Positions 34,071-41,986 of a stretch of DNA of 64,000 bases are shown here, one piece after another; position 1 is the first letter of the stretch; every line of letters starts with the position of its first letter. Under the pieces are notes generated by a model. It did no database searches, had not been told where the DNA came from, and saw only the letters and a program-made list of their open reading frames with translations. The translations under genes were made by a program, and so were the position numbers. The DNA comes from Kitasatospora sp. MAA19 (GTDB lineage: Bacteria > Actinomycetota > Actinomycetes > Streptomycetales > Streptomycetaceae), in the NCBI RefSeq assembly GCF_029894125.1, contig NZ_JARXYZ010000024.1, positions 62,001-126,000 on the forward strand. The letters are read 5' to 3'.

Positions 34071-35273
34071 TCAGGCGGAGAGGCGGTCGTTGAAGCGGTG
34101 CAGCAGCCACAGCGCGAAGGCGGCCCCGGCGAGCGGGACGGCGGCGACGAGCAGCGGGGCGGTGGTGAGGGAGGCGAGGGCGGTGCCGGCGGCCTGGCCG
34201 ACGCCGATGCAGGCGATCAGCCAGGCGAACGCCTCGGTCGCTTCACCTTCGGGGGCGAGGCGGTCGACGGTGAGGAAGGCCGCGGTCAGCAGCGGTGCGA
34301 GGAAGGTGCCGGGCAGGACGGCGCCCAGGACGGCGACGGCGGGCGCGGGGTCGGGCAGCAGCGGCAGCCATCCGGCGGCGAAGCCGATCGAGGCGGCGAC
34401 CAGGTGCTTGGCGGGGGCGCCGGGCCAGGCGTGTCGGCCGTAGGCGAGGCCGCCGAGCATGCTGCCGATGGACAGCGCGGCCGGCATCACCCCGGCCAGC
34501 CACCCGGCGTGGTGGCGCTCGGCGGCGGACAGCGCCAGCACGTTGACTGCGCCGAGTGCGACACCGGTCCCGATCAGCGCGGCGAACAGCACCCGAAGCC
34601 CCGGCACGCGCAGCGGACCCGTCCAGTGCACCGCTTCGGTGAACTCGTTCGGCGTCCAGGCGCGGGAGGGCCGGGCGGTGACGACCAGGCCGGTGCCGAG
34701 CAGGCCGAGCGCCGTGGTCGCCACCAGGGCGGTGGTCGCTCCGGCTCCGGCGGCGAAGCCGGTGGCCAGCAGCGGACCCGCGATGAAGACCAGGCCCTGG
34801 GTGCTGCTGTCCAGCGAGAGCGCGGTGCGCTGGCGCCCGGCGTCGGGCAGAAGGTGAGGCCACAGGGCCCGAAGACCGGCCTCCAGCGGCGGCGTCGCCA
34901 GCCCCGCCGCCAGCACCGTCAGCGCGGCGAGCACCGGGTGGCGCGCCGGACCGGTGCACGGCAGCAGCAGGAACGCCGTACTGGCGGCGATCGTGGCGGG
35001 GACGAGGACCTGGGTCTGGCCGTGGCGGTCGACCAGGCGTCCGAGCAGCGGCTGCCCGAGCGCGGAGGCGAGGCCGTACAGGGCGCCGAGGGCGCCGGCC
35101 AGGGCGAGCGGGCCGTGCTCGGCGCGCACCAGCAGCAGGATCGCGATCGGTGCCATGCCGGTGGGTAGGCGGCCGATCAGGGTGCCGCCCAGCAGGCGGG
35201 CGACGTGCGGCGAACCCAGGACAGCGCGGTATCCGCTGTCCTGGGCTGGGCCGCAGGCGGTGGTGGTGCTCAA
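34071..35273 (-). CDS. MFS transporter
   Basis: A 400-residue membrane protein with about 12 hydrophobic helices. The MFS loop between helices 2 and 3 reads GQPLLGRLVDRHGQTQVLV (G-x-x-x-D-R-x-G-x type). Many Gly/Ala-rich helices follow (VFIAGPLLATGFAAGAGA, WLIACIGVGQAAGTALA). It resembles small-molecule exporters. TTG 35273 is used because the frame upstream is less convincing. The HAD phosphatase follows after 26 bases. The substrate is unknown. Confidence 0.78.
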   Translation of the reverse strand: MSTTTACGPAQDSGYRAVLGSPHVARLLGGTLIGRLPTGMAPIAILLLVRAEHGPLALAGALGALYGLASALGQPLLGRLVDRHGQTQVLVPATIAASTAFLLLPCTGPARHPVLAALTVLAAGLATPPLEAGLRALWPHLLPDAGRQRTALSLDSSTQGLVFIAGPLLATGFAAGAGATTALVATTALGLLGTGLVVTARPSRAWTPNEFTEAVHWTGPLRVPGLRVLFAALIGTGVALGAVNVLALSAAERHHAGWLAGVMPAALSIGSMLGGLAYGRHAWPGAPAKHLVAASIGFAAGWLPLLPDPAPAVAVLGAVLPGTFLAPLLTAAFLTVDRLAPEGEATEAFAWLIACIGVGQAAGTALASLTTAPLLVAAVPLAGAAFALWLLHRFNDRLSA

Positions 35274-35430
35274 GGGAGAAGGTCCTTCGGTCGTACGGCC
35301 GGCGGCGAGCGGGCGCGCCGGACTCGGGCATGCGCAGGCATGACAGCCCCCTCGATTCGGTGCGGCTGCGGAGAGAAGAGTCCGCGGATTCCGGGATTTG
35401 GTACGGCCGGGAAAAAGAGGTAGAAGCCCC

Positions 35431-35905
35431 TCACTCGCCGTGGCAGCGCGGGTAGCGGGGGAAAGGTGGCGCCAGCAACTCCATTGCCCTGGTGGCCTGT
35501 TGGGGTACGACGCCGTTGCCGAGGGCGGTGAGCTGGGCCGGGCGCCCAAGCCCCGGGGTGGCGGTCACCCAGCCCGGATCAAGGCCCTGCATCCACTCGA
35601 CGAACTCCGCGCGAAGCCGCCCGCCTTCGTCTGTGGGCGGCGGCGCCAGGCGGGTGAGCGTCTCCCATCGGGCGACGGCGCCGGCGTACGGCCTCCACCG
35701 TCCGGGGTCGAGCCGTCCAGCGGCGTGGCCTCCGCCCACAGGGGTAGTGCCGCCGCTTCCGACACGGGCGGGGTCGGCCGCCTGCGGGAGCGCGAGGCCG
35801 GGTGCCGGGGTGAGGAAGGCCGGAGCGAGGCCGCTGCCGAGGGCAGGGTCAGGTCCCCGCCGCCGTGCCGCTGGTTCGGCGAGCCCTTGATCCCGTCCGA
35901 CGCCT
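35431..35905 (-). pseudogene. C5 DNA methyltransferase, C-terminal fragment
   Basis: The end of a phage/plasmid-type cytosine-5 methyltransferase: SDGIKGSPNQRHGGGDLTLP in one frame, then, after a shift near 35750, RWETLTRLAPPPTDEGG, EFVEWMQGLDPGWVT and ALGNGVVPQQATRAMELL to the stop. The matching earlier part lies at 37768-37905 on the same strand. Between them is an integrase remnant and a DUF6000 gene, so the methyltransferase was split by insertion or rearrangement and is dead. Confidence 0.72.
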
Positions 35906-37014
35906 TCGGCGTGGGCCGCAGCCGGGCCTACCGGGCAGGCATCATCTCGACCGTCGCCGTGCTCTTCCGCCATGCCGCCGTCGCCGAGTGGGACGACGTC
36001 CCGGCCCGCCCTTTGATCACACATGCCGACATGCCCCGCGTCATCGAACGCGTTCCCCGGTTCATCCCCAAGGACCAGCTCGAACCCGTCATGAACCGGG
36101 TCCGCCAGCTCGACTGCGCGTTGCAACGGTGCGCGCTGCTGGTCGCCCGGTGGAGCGGAGCCCGCCGCACCGAGATCCGCAAGCTCCACCTCGACTGCCT
36201 CGACACATACCCGGACGGCACCCCTCGGCTGCGGCTCGCGGCAGGGAAGGGTCTCAAGGAACGCACCGTCCCGCTGCACGACGAGGCCGCCGACGCGATC
36301 CGCGCGCTGGTCGAACTGCGGCAGCTCCAACACGATCGAGGCATCCACGACTCCGACCTCGGACGCCCCGTGCGCTACCTGTTCTTGCGTAACGGCGGCC
36401 TGGCAGGTCCCGACTACCTCTTCGCCAACCCACTGCGCGAGATCTGCCAGGCGCTCGGCATCCTGAACAGCGTCGGCAAGCCCGCGATCCACCCCCACCG
36501 CTTCCGGCACACCCTGGGCACCCAACTTGCCGAGAGAGGCGCCCGCGTGCAGACCATCATGAAGGTCCTCGGCCACAAGAGCCCCGGCATGTCGATGACC
36601 TACACCCACATCTCCGACCCCACGGTCTTGGCCGACTACCAAGCCGTTCTGACGCCCGGCGCGGTCATCGCCGGCCCGCTCGCCGACACCCTGCGCTCCG
36701 GACAGCTCGACCAGGACGCGCTGGACTGGCTCAAGACCAACTTCTACAAGACCGAACTCGAACTGGGCCGTTGCCTTCGCCTGCCCCAGGAGGGCCCCTG
36801 CGAGTGCGACCTGTATCTCAGCTGCGCGAAGTTCGTCACCACGCCTCAGTACGCGCCACGCCTGCGTGAACGGCTCTGCACCGAGCGGCAGTTGATCACC
36901 GACGCATAGGACCGCGGTTGGGAGCGGGAGATCGAGCGCCACCAGCGCATCGCCGGCCGGATCACCAGCCTCCTCGATGACCTCGGCGAACCCCACGATG
37001 AGCCTGCCGACTGA
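35880..37014 (+). pseudogene. tyrosine recombinase, N-terminally truncated with an internal TAG
   Basis: The catalytic part of a tyrosine recombinase. The catalytic Arg is in ARWSGARRTEIRKLHLDCLD, the Lys in GKGLKERTVPLHD, the H-x-x-R in HPHRFRHTLGTQLAERG, and the His and Tyr in GHKSPGMSMTYTHI. The N-terminal SAM-like domain is absent: homology begins RSRAYRAGIISTVAVLFRH near 35890. A TAG at 36907-36909 is followed in frame by WEREIERHQRIAGRITSLL to a TGA at 37014. It may come from an integrated element. Confidence 0.8.
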
Positions 37015-37071
37015 ACAGTGCGGCTGAGAAATGCACTGGTCGGACGGCTCCGACCAGGACAGGATGTGGTC

Positions 37072-37698
37072 ATGCGTTACGCTCACGAGGACCCCGAGTT
37101 GGCCACTTTGGTCCGCCGCTATGTCACGCCCGATCGGCGCTACCTCAGGCTCGGCGGCAACCTTCTGCGCGTGGCCGGCAGCGAACGCGCCAAGGTCACA
37201 CGGGAGCTCGGCGAGGCCGCTGGCGACATCACGCCCCGTGAACTGACCATCCTGCTCGAAGGCGGGTGGCGTGAGCGCAAGACCGCAGCCTGGCTCATCG
37301 CCGTCGCCCGCAGAACCGAGTTCCGTGAATGCCTCGGCGAACTGCTGCTTGACAGCGAGGTCTGCTATGCGGGCATCGCCTACTGCGTCGCCCTTGCAAC
37401 CTTCGGCACCCCTGCTGACCCGGACCTGTTGGCCGCCTACCTCGATCGCTACCTGCGACGCCCCGACCTCTACTACGACCAGACAGCCGCCATGGGCGCA
37501 CTCCTGCACCTCGACACCAAGCTCGGCGCCGATCGAGCAGCCCGGTTCCTGGCCCCCGACGGTCTCTGGCACCAGTGGATTGACGGGCCACCCCGCAAGG
37601 AGCACCACGGCACACCGGAAAGTAGCCGCGAGATCATCAGCCAGTTCTGTGCCATCGCTGATGAGAGCTCCGAGCACTGCGCGGCAATGAAGCGATGA
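37072..37698 (+). CDS. DUF6000 family protein
   Basis: A 208-residue protein. The family core reads VRRYVTPDRRYLRLGGNLL, GGWRERKTAAWLIAVARRTE, LLLDSEVCYAGIAYCVALA, YLRRPDLYYDQTAAMGALL and FLAPDGLWHQW. These HEAT-like proteins are spread in actinobacteria, function unknown. ATG 37072 is preferred over GTG 37018 because family members start close to the EDPEL segment. It lies between the recombinase remnant and the methyltransferase fragment and probably arrived with the recombinase. Confidence 0.75.
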   Translation: MRYAHEDPELATLVRRYVTPDRRYLRLGGNLLRVAGSERAKVTRELGEAAGDITPRELTILLEGGWRERKTAAWLIAVARRTEFRECLGELLLDSEVCYAGIAYCVALATFGTPADPDLLAAYLDRYLRRPDLYYDQTAAMGALLHLDTKLGADRAARFLAPDGLWHQWIDGPPRKEHHGTPESSREIISQFCAIADESSEHCAAMKR

Positions 37699-37767
37699 CG
37701 CCGTCCTCAAAAGGGTGACACCTGATCGAAGGAACGCACCACCGCACAACTCGAAGTTGTCCAGATA

Positions 37768-37905
37768 AGCGAGGAAGACCCTGGCCCGATGGTGGGGTGC
37801 ACCGACATCGGAAGCACGAAGTACAAGCCACTTCGCGTCGTACCTGAGCTCGGCCAGGGTGCCGAGTACGGCGCCAAGTGCCCGCAGATCAGGCACGTCG
37901 TTGGC
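37768..37905 (-). pseudogene. C5 DNA methyltransferase, internal fragment
   Basis: About 46 codons of the middle of a cytosine-5 methyltransferase: DLRALGAVLGTLAELRYDA, then WLVLRASDVGAPHHRARVFL, the region containing motif VIII. Upstream (to the right) the frame loses similarity, so the catalytic Pro-Cys part is missing. It pairs with the C-terminal piece at 35431-35905. Confidence 0.6.
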
Positions 37906-38045
37906 CTACCAGCACCATTCAGGCATGAGGTCTCGGCGCACTGCAGGTCCAGCAGAGGGTGCGGGAAGTCCACCGCACCCGCCCAGCGAGCCTCCCAATT
38001 CGAACCCTGGGTGTACCAGTTGGGATGCTCTGAGAGACTTGGGCC

Positions 38046-39191
38046 GTGACGATTGACTCCCGCTTCCGCTCGCGCAGTTTCGAGGTCTCCTGGCCGCACT
38101 GGATCATCAAGGCCGAACTTGAGCGCCTCATCAAAGCGAGCGACGGGCCTCAGCACCACGTTTCGAACTGGTCTGACGAGTGCGAGCTGTTCCTGACCGA
38201 GGCATTCACTTCGACCGATCCCGCGGACGAATTCCGTAGCCTCTCGGAGCGCCGGAGTACTTGGGTCGACCCATTTGACGAGTCCTCGCCCACCTCGCGC
38301 GAGGACTGGCTACGGGACCTCAGCGGGGCGCTCGACGTGCTGCCAGTTCCGGCGCCACGGCTGCCCTACTGGTCAGAGCGGCGAACTGGTCCAAAGGCCT
38401 CGTCCTCGACCGACTTGGCAGCGACTTCGCGACGCTTCGCCTGGACGATCGGCAAAATGATCGACTCTGGTTACTTCGCCTGGGCGTTTGGCGACTCCTG
38501 CGTGGACGGCGACTACGACGGAGAGCTCGGACCGGACCCAGCCGAGGAGATGCATCGGGAGCTTGGCCGTGGGGATCTGTGGCCCGTGCCCTACTATTCC
38601 GATGGGTACAGCCTCGATGACCTGTGCGACGTCATCGAGTACTTGGCCGATCATGTTCGCCGGCCACTTCGCCGCCGATACCACGACTACGCGGGCTGCG
38701 GGTGGCACTTCGAGGCGTTCTCCGCTGAGCGCGGCGCGCAGATCTACCGCTGGCGCGTGAACCAGATCCTGTCTCAGAGCGTGCTCGGCCTAACCCTGGC
38801 CGAGAACGGCCGTCTGGAGATGGTCGCGCCCAGCGCTGTGGAAGACCTCGTCACGGCCGTGCGTGCAGCCGAGAACGTGCACGACGCCGACGACATCGAG
38901 CTGGAACATGCCCTGGCCCAGTTCCGGGCACGCGGCGCAAGTGAGATGGACCGGCGGCAGGCCGTCATCGCACTGGCTGGGATCTTGGAGCGCCGGCGCG
39001 GACTCGTCAAGGAGCAGCTGCTCAGCAAGGACGAGGGGGCGCTGTTCCAGATCGCCAACCAGTTCGGCATCCGTCACCAGGACGCCAAGCAGCAGAAGGA
39101 GTACAACTCCGAGCTATACCTGGAGTGGATCTTCTACTGGTACGTCGCGACGATCAACCTGACGAACCGGATTGTTGCTGCGCAGCCGTAG
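38046..39191 (+). CDS. hypothetical protein, possible HEPN-like C-terminus
   Basis: A 381-residue protein with lower GC and more lysine, tyrosine and aspartate than its neighbours, a sign of recent transfer. The N-terminal part starts WPHWIIKAELERLIKASDGP. The middle is acidic (DGDYDGELGPDPAEEMHREL). The C-terminal 80 residues (RRGLVKEQLLSKDEGALFQI, ANQFGIRHQDAKQQKEYNSE, then LEWIFYWYVATINLTNRIV) resemble helical ends of abortive-infection-type proteins, with R-x-x-x-x-H-like character (GIRHQDAKQ). A defense role is a hypothesis. It stands alone between decayed genes. Confidence 0.55.
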   Translation: MTIDSRFRSRSFEVSWPHWIIKAELERLIKASDGPQHHVSNWSDECELFLTEAFTSTDPADEFRSLSERRSTWVDPFDESSPTSREDWLRDLSGALDVLPVPAPRLPYWSERRTGPKASSSTDLAATSRRFAWTIGKMIDSGYFAWAFGDSCVDGDYDGELGPDPAEEMHRELGRGDLWPVPYYSDGYSLDDLCDVIEYLADHVRRPLRRRYHDYAGCGWHFEAFSAERGAQIYRWRVNQILSQSVLGLTLAENGRLEMVAPSAVEDLVTAVRAAENVHDADDIELEHALAQFRARGASEMDRRQAVIALAGILERRRGLVKEQLLSKDEGALFQIANQFGIRHQDAKQQKEYNSELYLEWIFYWYVATINLTNRIVAAQP

Positions 39192-39440
39192 GTGTCGAGT
39201 CAAGATCGCACTCAACGCCGGAACCGTCTTGCAGCGCGCGGTGGTGATCCCGTGCAACATCACCGACCAGCCAGGTCTGCCGGTGGTGGCGCAGGAGAGC
39301 ACGTACTGCTGGAGGCCCGCGAGAGGGGCTAGGACGTCGAAGGCCGCTTCGGGGGCGGGCCAGATGCCGGGCAGCATCGGCGAGTTGGTCGACGAGTGTG
39401 TGGAACTGCTCACCTCGCGCTGACCGGGGACGAAGTCCAT
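39180..39440 (-). pseudogene. possible broken small gene
   Basis: Protein-like text occurs in two frames: EQFHTLVDQLADAARHLA near 39420-39360 and EAAFDVLAPLAGLQQYVLSC near 39350-39290. Together they would make a small helical protein if one base were changed near 39355. No family was recognised. This could also be chance. Confidence 0.25.
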
Positions 39441-39484
39441 GACGGCGGTTCCCGTGGCGATAGGGGAAAGGGAAGGGGGCTGGT

Positions 39485-40066
39485 TCAACGCGAGCGCGCG
39501 GCGGTGGGAGCCGGAGGCGGGGCGGCGGCTACAGCCCCAGCGGGTGGCGCGGCCGGTGCGGGAGCACCGGCCGAGCGGGCCCGGGCTGCTTGGGCCCGCG
39601 TGTGCTGGGTGTCGATGATCCTCACGGTCGTCCGGACGGCCTGCCCAGCCTCCGCGAACTCGCTGTGGGCGGTCGCGACCGCTTCCTCGATGACCTGGTT
39701 CGCGGTCTCCAACGCCTGATCGGCATCGGGCCGGCCGCGCAGCGGCGCGATGTGGGTGATCGTGGCCAACTGGTCGGTGACCGCCCCGAGAGCCGAGGCC
39801 GCCTGGCCCATCCGGTCGACGACCTGGCCGTAGGTCCAGGCCGTGCGCAGCACGTGCTCGGGGGCGGGTTCGACGGCAATCCGAGTGTGGATGGCCTGGC
39901 CCATCTCCGCGATCAGCAGGCCGAGTTCGGTGATGCTCTGGCTCACCAAGGCGGCGTCCGCGAGCCGGTTCGGCAGCCGGGTCGAGGAGGGCAGGCGCGC
40001 CTGCTGCCCTTCCAGGCGAGCGGCCAGGGACCGCAGGGCGAGGGATTCGCTGACGGGGGTGTTCAC
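39485..40066 (-). CDS. hypothetical helical protein with shared C-terminal tail
   Basis: A 193-residue, mostly alpha-helical protein from GTG 40066 (GGAG upstream; the start overlaps the DnaB-N gene's stop). Segments SESLALRSLAARLEGQQARL, LVSQSITELGLLIAEMGQAI and HVLRTAWTYGQVVDRMGQAA could form a helical bundle. It ends with the shared tail (TQHTRAQAARARSAGAPAPA, finishing TAARSR). No domain is recognised. It is the last gene of the operon that begins with the coupling protein. Confidence 0.65.
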   Translation of the reverse strand: MNTPVSESLALRSLAARLEGQQARLPSSTRLPNRLADAALVSQSITELGLLIAEMGQAIHTRIAVEPAPEHVLRTAWTYGQVVDRMGQAASALGAVTDQLATITHIAPLRGRPDADQALETANQVIEEAVATAHSEFAEAGQAVRTTVRIIDTQHTRAQAARARSAGAPAPAAPPAGAVAAAPPPAPTAARSR

Positions 40067-41241
40067 GTGGGGCTCCGGTGGGAGTGGTGGGGGCTGGTGT
40101 GCTCGTGGACCCGCTGTGGGCCGGGGGCGGGCGGAGGTACGTGGCTCGGCGTCGGGCTCGCGCGGGTGCCCGGCAGGGTGGGGCTTCGGGCGAGCGCGGC
40201 TTGGACACGGGCGGCCTGGCCATGGTCCGGCCGGGGTTGTGGTGTGGGAGGGGCGGTGGCGGTGTGCCAGCGGGCCCGTACCTCCTCCAGCGGGCCGAGG
40301 GCGTGCAGCGCGTGGCCGATCAGCTGCCCGGGGGCAAGGCGCCGTTCGTCGGCGTGGGCGGCGATCTGCAGCGCGGCGCCGGCGGCGGCGCGGGTGAGGG
40401 AGGAGCGCAGGAGCTGCTCGCCCAGCCACTCGGCCGAACCCGCCGCCCCGTCGCGCAGCACCGGCGCGAGCTGCTCCTCGGTGAGCGTGCCTTCCGCGAG
40501 CAGGCCGCGCCGCTGGACCTCCCACAGTGTGGTGACCGGGTCGATCGGCTCGCCCCGGTGGTGGAGCGCGCCCAGGCAGCGGTAGAGCTGGCCGTGGCCG
40601 GGATGGGTGAAGTCCTGGGGGCGAAGCCAGTTGAAGACCTCGCCGATCGCGCCGTTCTGGTGGACGAGCATGGACAGCAGGAACTGCTCGTCGCCTGCCT
40701 GCGCCGCCGCAGGAGGTTCGGCGGCCGCGGGGAGAGGAGGTGTCCTCGGGGCGGTGGCCCGGGGGTGGGTTCCCCAGCGCGTCGCGAGGTCGTCCAGGAC
40801 GCCCGCGAGCACGTCGGCCTGGGCAGCGGTGCCGTTGACCTCGCGCTGCCCGGCGTCCTCCCGGGCGACGGCGAGCAGGCGGTCGGCGTGCTCGGCGACG
40901 GTGCGGTGGATCGACCCCTCCAGCACCATCCGCCCATACAACGGCGCGTGGGCGGGGCGCGGGCAGGCGGCGACGAGGGTGTGCAGGTAGGAGGCGGTGA
41001 GCCCGCGCACGTGCTGGCCGGCCTCGGTCAGGGTGTCGGTCAGCCATGCCAGTGGCACCGCCTCCTCCGTGCCGAGAGCCGGGTGGCTCTCGGCACGGAG
41101 CTTGCGCAGCGCGGCGAACAGCGCCTGGTGGCCGGGCCGGTAGAAGTCGCGCGGCTCCAGCCATTCGAGGCCATCGAGCTGGTGGGGGTCGAGCAGGACC
41201 GCTCCGAGTACGGCCTGCTCGCCCTGGAGCAGCGGGTCCAT
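40063..41241 (-). CDS. tandem DnaB N-terminal-domain protein with shared tail
   Basis: A 392-residue protein containing two copies of the DnaB helicase N-terminal domain: EQAVLGAVLLDPHQLDGLEW, DFYRPGHQALFAALRKL near residues 8-50, and EQFLLSMLVHQNGAIGEVFN, DFTHPGHGQLYRCLGAL near 185-235. There is no helicase ATPase domain. In real DnaB this domain binds primase and holds the hexamer, so this protein could cap or compete with the host helicase. It ends with the shared tail (ARVQAALARSPTLPGTRASP). ATG 41241 overlaps the upstream stop. Confidence 0.75.
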   Translation of the reverse strand: MDPLLQGEQAVLGAVLLDPHQLDGLEWLEPRDFYRPGHQALFAALRKLRAESHPALGTEEAVPLAWLTDTLTEAGQHVRGLTASYLHTLVAACPRPAHAPLYGRMVLEGSIHRTVAEHADRLLAVAREDAGQREVNGTAAQADVLAGVLDDLATRWGTHPRATAPRTPPLPAAAEPPAAAQAGDEQFLLSMLVHQNGAIGEVFNWLRPQDFTHPGHGQLYRCLGALHHRGEPIDPVTTLWEVQRRGLLAEGTLTEEQLAPVLRDGAAGSAEWLGEQLLRSSLTRAAAGAALQIAAHADERRLAPGQLIGHALHALGPLEEVRARWHTATAPPTPQPRPDHGQAARVQAALARSPTLPGTRASPTPSHVPPPAPGPQRVHEHTSPHHSHRSPT

Positions 41242-41471
41242 CACCGGCTCCGGCGGCGCCGGGCGTCGCGGTCGGCGCGGAGCTGGGCGACCGCGCGGTC
41301 GGCGGCGGCCCTCGCGGCGGCGAAGCGGTCCAGCTCACGGGTAAACGTCGGGTCGGTGGCCAGGACCGAGCCGTCGCCGGTGATCAGCCACCACTGGCCG
41401 CCCCGGCGCACGACCGGCGCACCGGCGAGCGGCTTCGGACGGCCCTGCCGGGTGGGCGAGTTGTCGGACAT
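41241..41471 (-). CDS. small hypothetical protein
   Basis: A 76-residue basic protein: PVVRRGGQWWLITGDGSVLA, then ELDRFAAARAAADRAVAQLR and a final run of arginines (RRRRSR). The ending recalls the shared tails but without the RAALARS box. ATG 41471 has GGAG upstream. It lies between the coupling-protein-linked gene and the DnaB-N protein in one operon; the function is unknown. Confidence 0.55.
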   Translation of the reverse strand: MSDNSPTRQGRPKPLAGAPVVRRGGQWWLITGDGSVLATDPTFTRELDRFAAARAAADRAVAQLRADRDARRRRSR

Positions 41472-41499
41472 GGAGAACTCCTCGGGGAGTTTGGCGGAT

Positions 41500-41986
41500 T
41501 CAGCGGCGGCGGCGCGTGGGGGTCGCGGCGGCTGATGGGGTGGCCGGCGTCCCGGCCGGAAGGGCCTGGGGCCGGGCGGGCGAGGAGGAGGCGGCAGCAC
41601 GGACCCTGACCTTGTCCGGTACGGGGCGGGCGTGGGCGCGTACGGCCTCGGCGGTCGCGGTGAAGCGGCGCCGGGAAGCGTCCAGGCCGGACGGCGGCGC
41701 CCACCGGGCGGCGTTGGCGGTGAGCGCCGGGGCGAGGGCGGCGACCTCGCCGGCGAGAGCCGTACCGCAGGCGAGCAGTCGAGACTGCGGCGACCACAGG
41801 TCAAGGAACCAGTTCCCGTCGTCCAGCAGGACCGCCTGCACATGTGCGGCACCGGGGGGTGTCCTGGTAGACCCAGGTTCCGCTGCGCGGTTGGCGCCAG
41901 CCGGACCCGGCGAACACCGGTTCTGGCACTGCGAGTTGGGGCGCGGAGCCTGCGTTCTTGAAGAGGGAGGTGTTCGAGATGGTCAT
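41500..41986 (-). pseudogene. hypothetical gene with shared tail, frameshifted at a C6 run
   Basis: ATG 41986 overlaps the coupling-protein stop (ATGA). The first 46 codons read SNTSLFKNAGSAPQLAVPEP and SGWRQPRSGTWVYQDTP; the rest (QAVLLDDGNWFLDLWSPQSR, then LACGTALAGEVAALAPALT) is in another frame. Removing one C from the CCCCCC run near 41855 joins them into about 160 residues. The end is the shared tail type (DKVRVRAAASSSPARPQALP, finishing TRRRR). It is either an indel error or a pseudogene. Confidence 0.62.
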
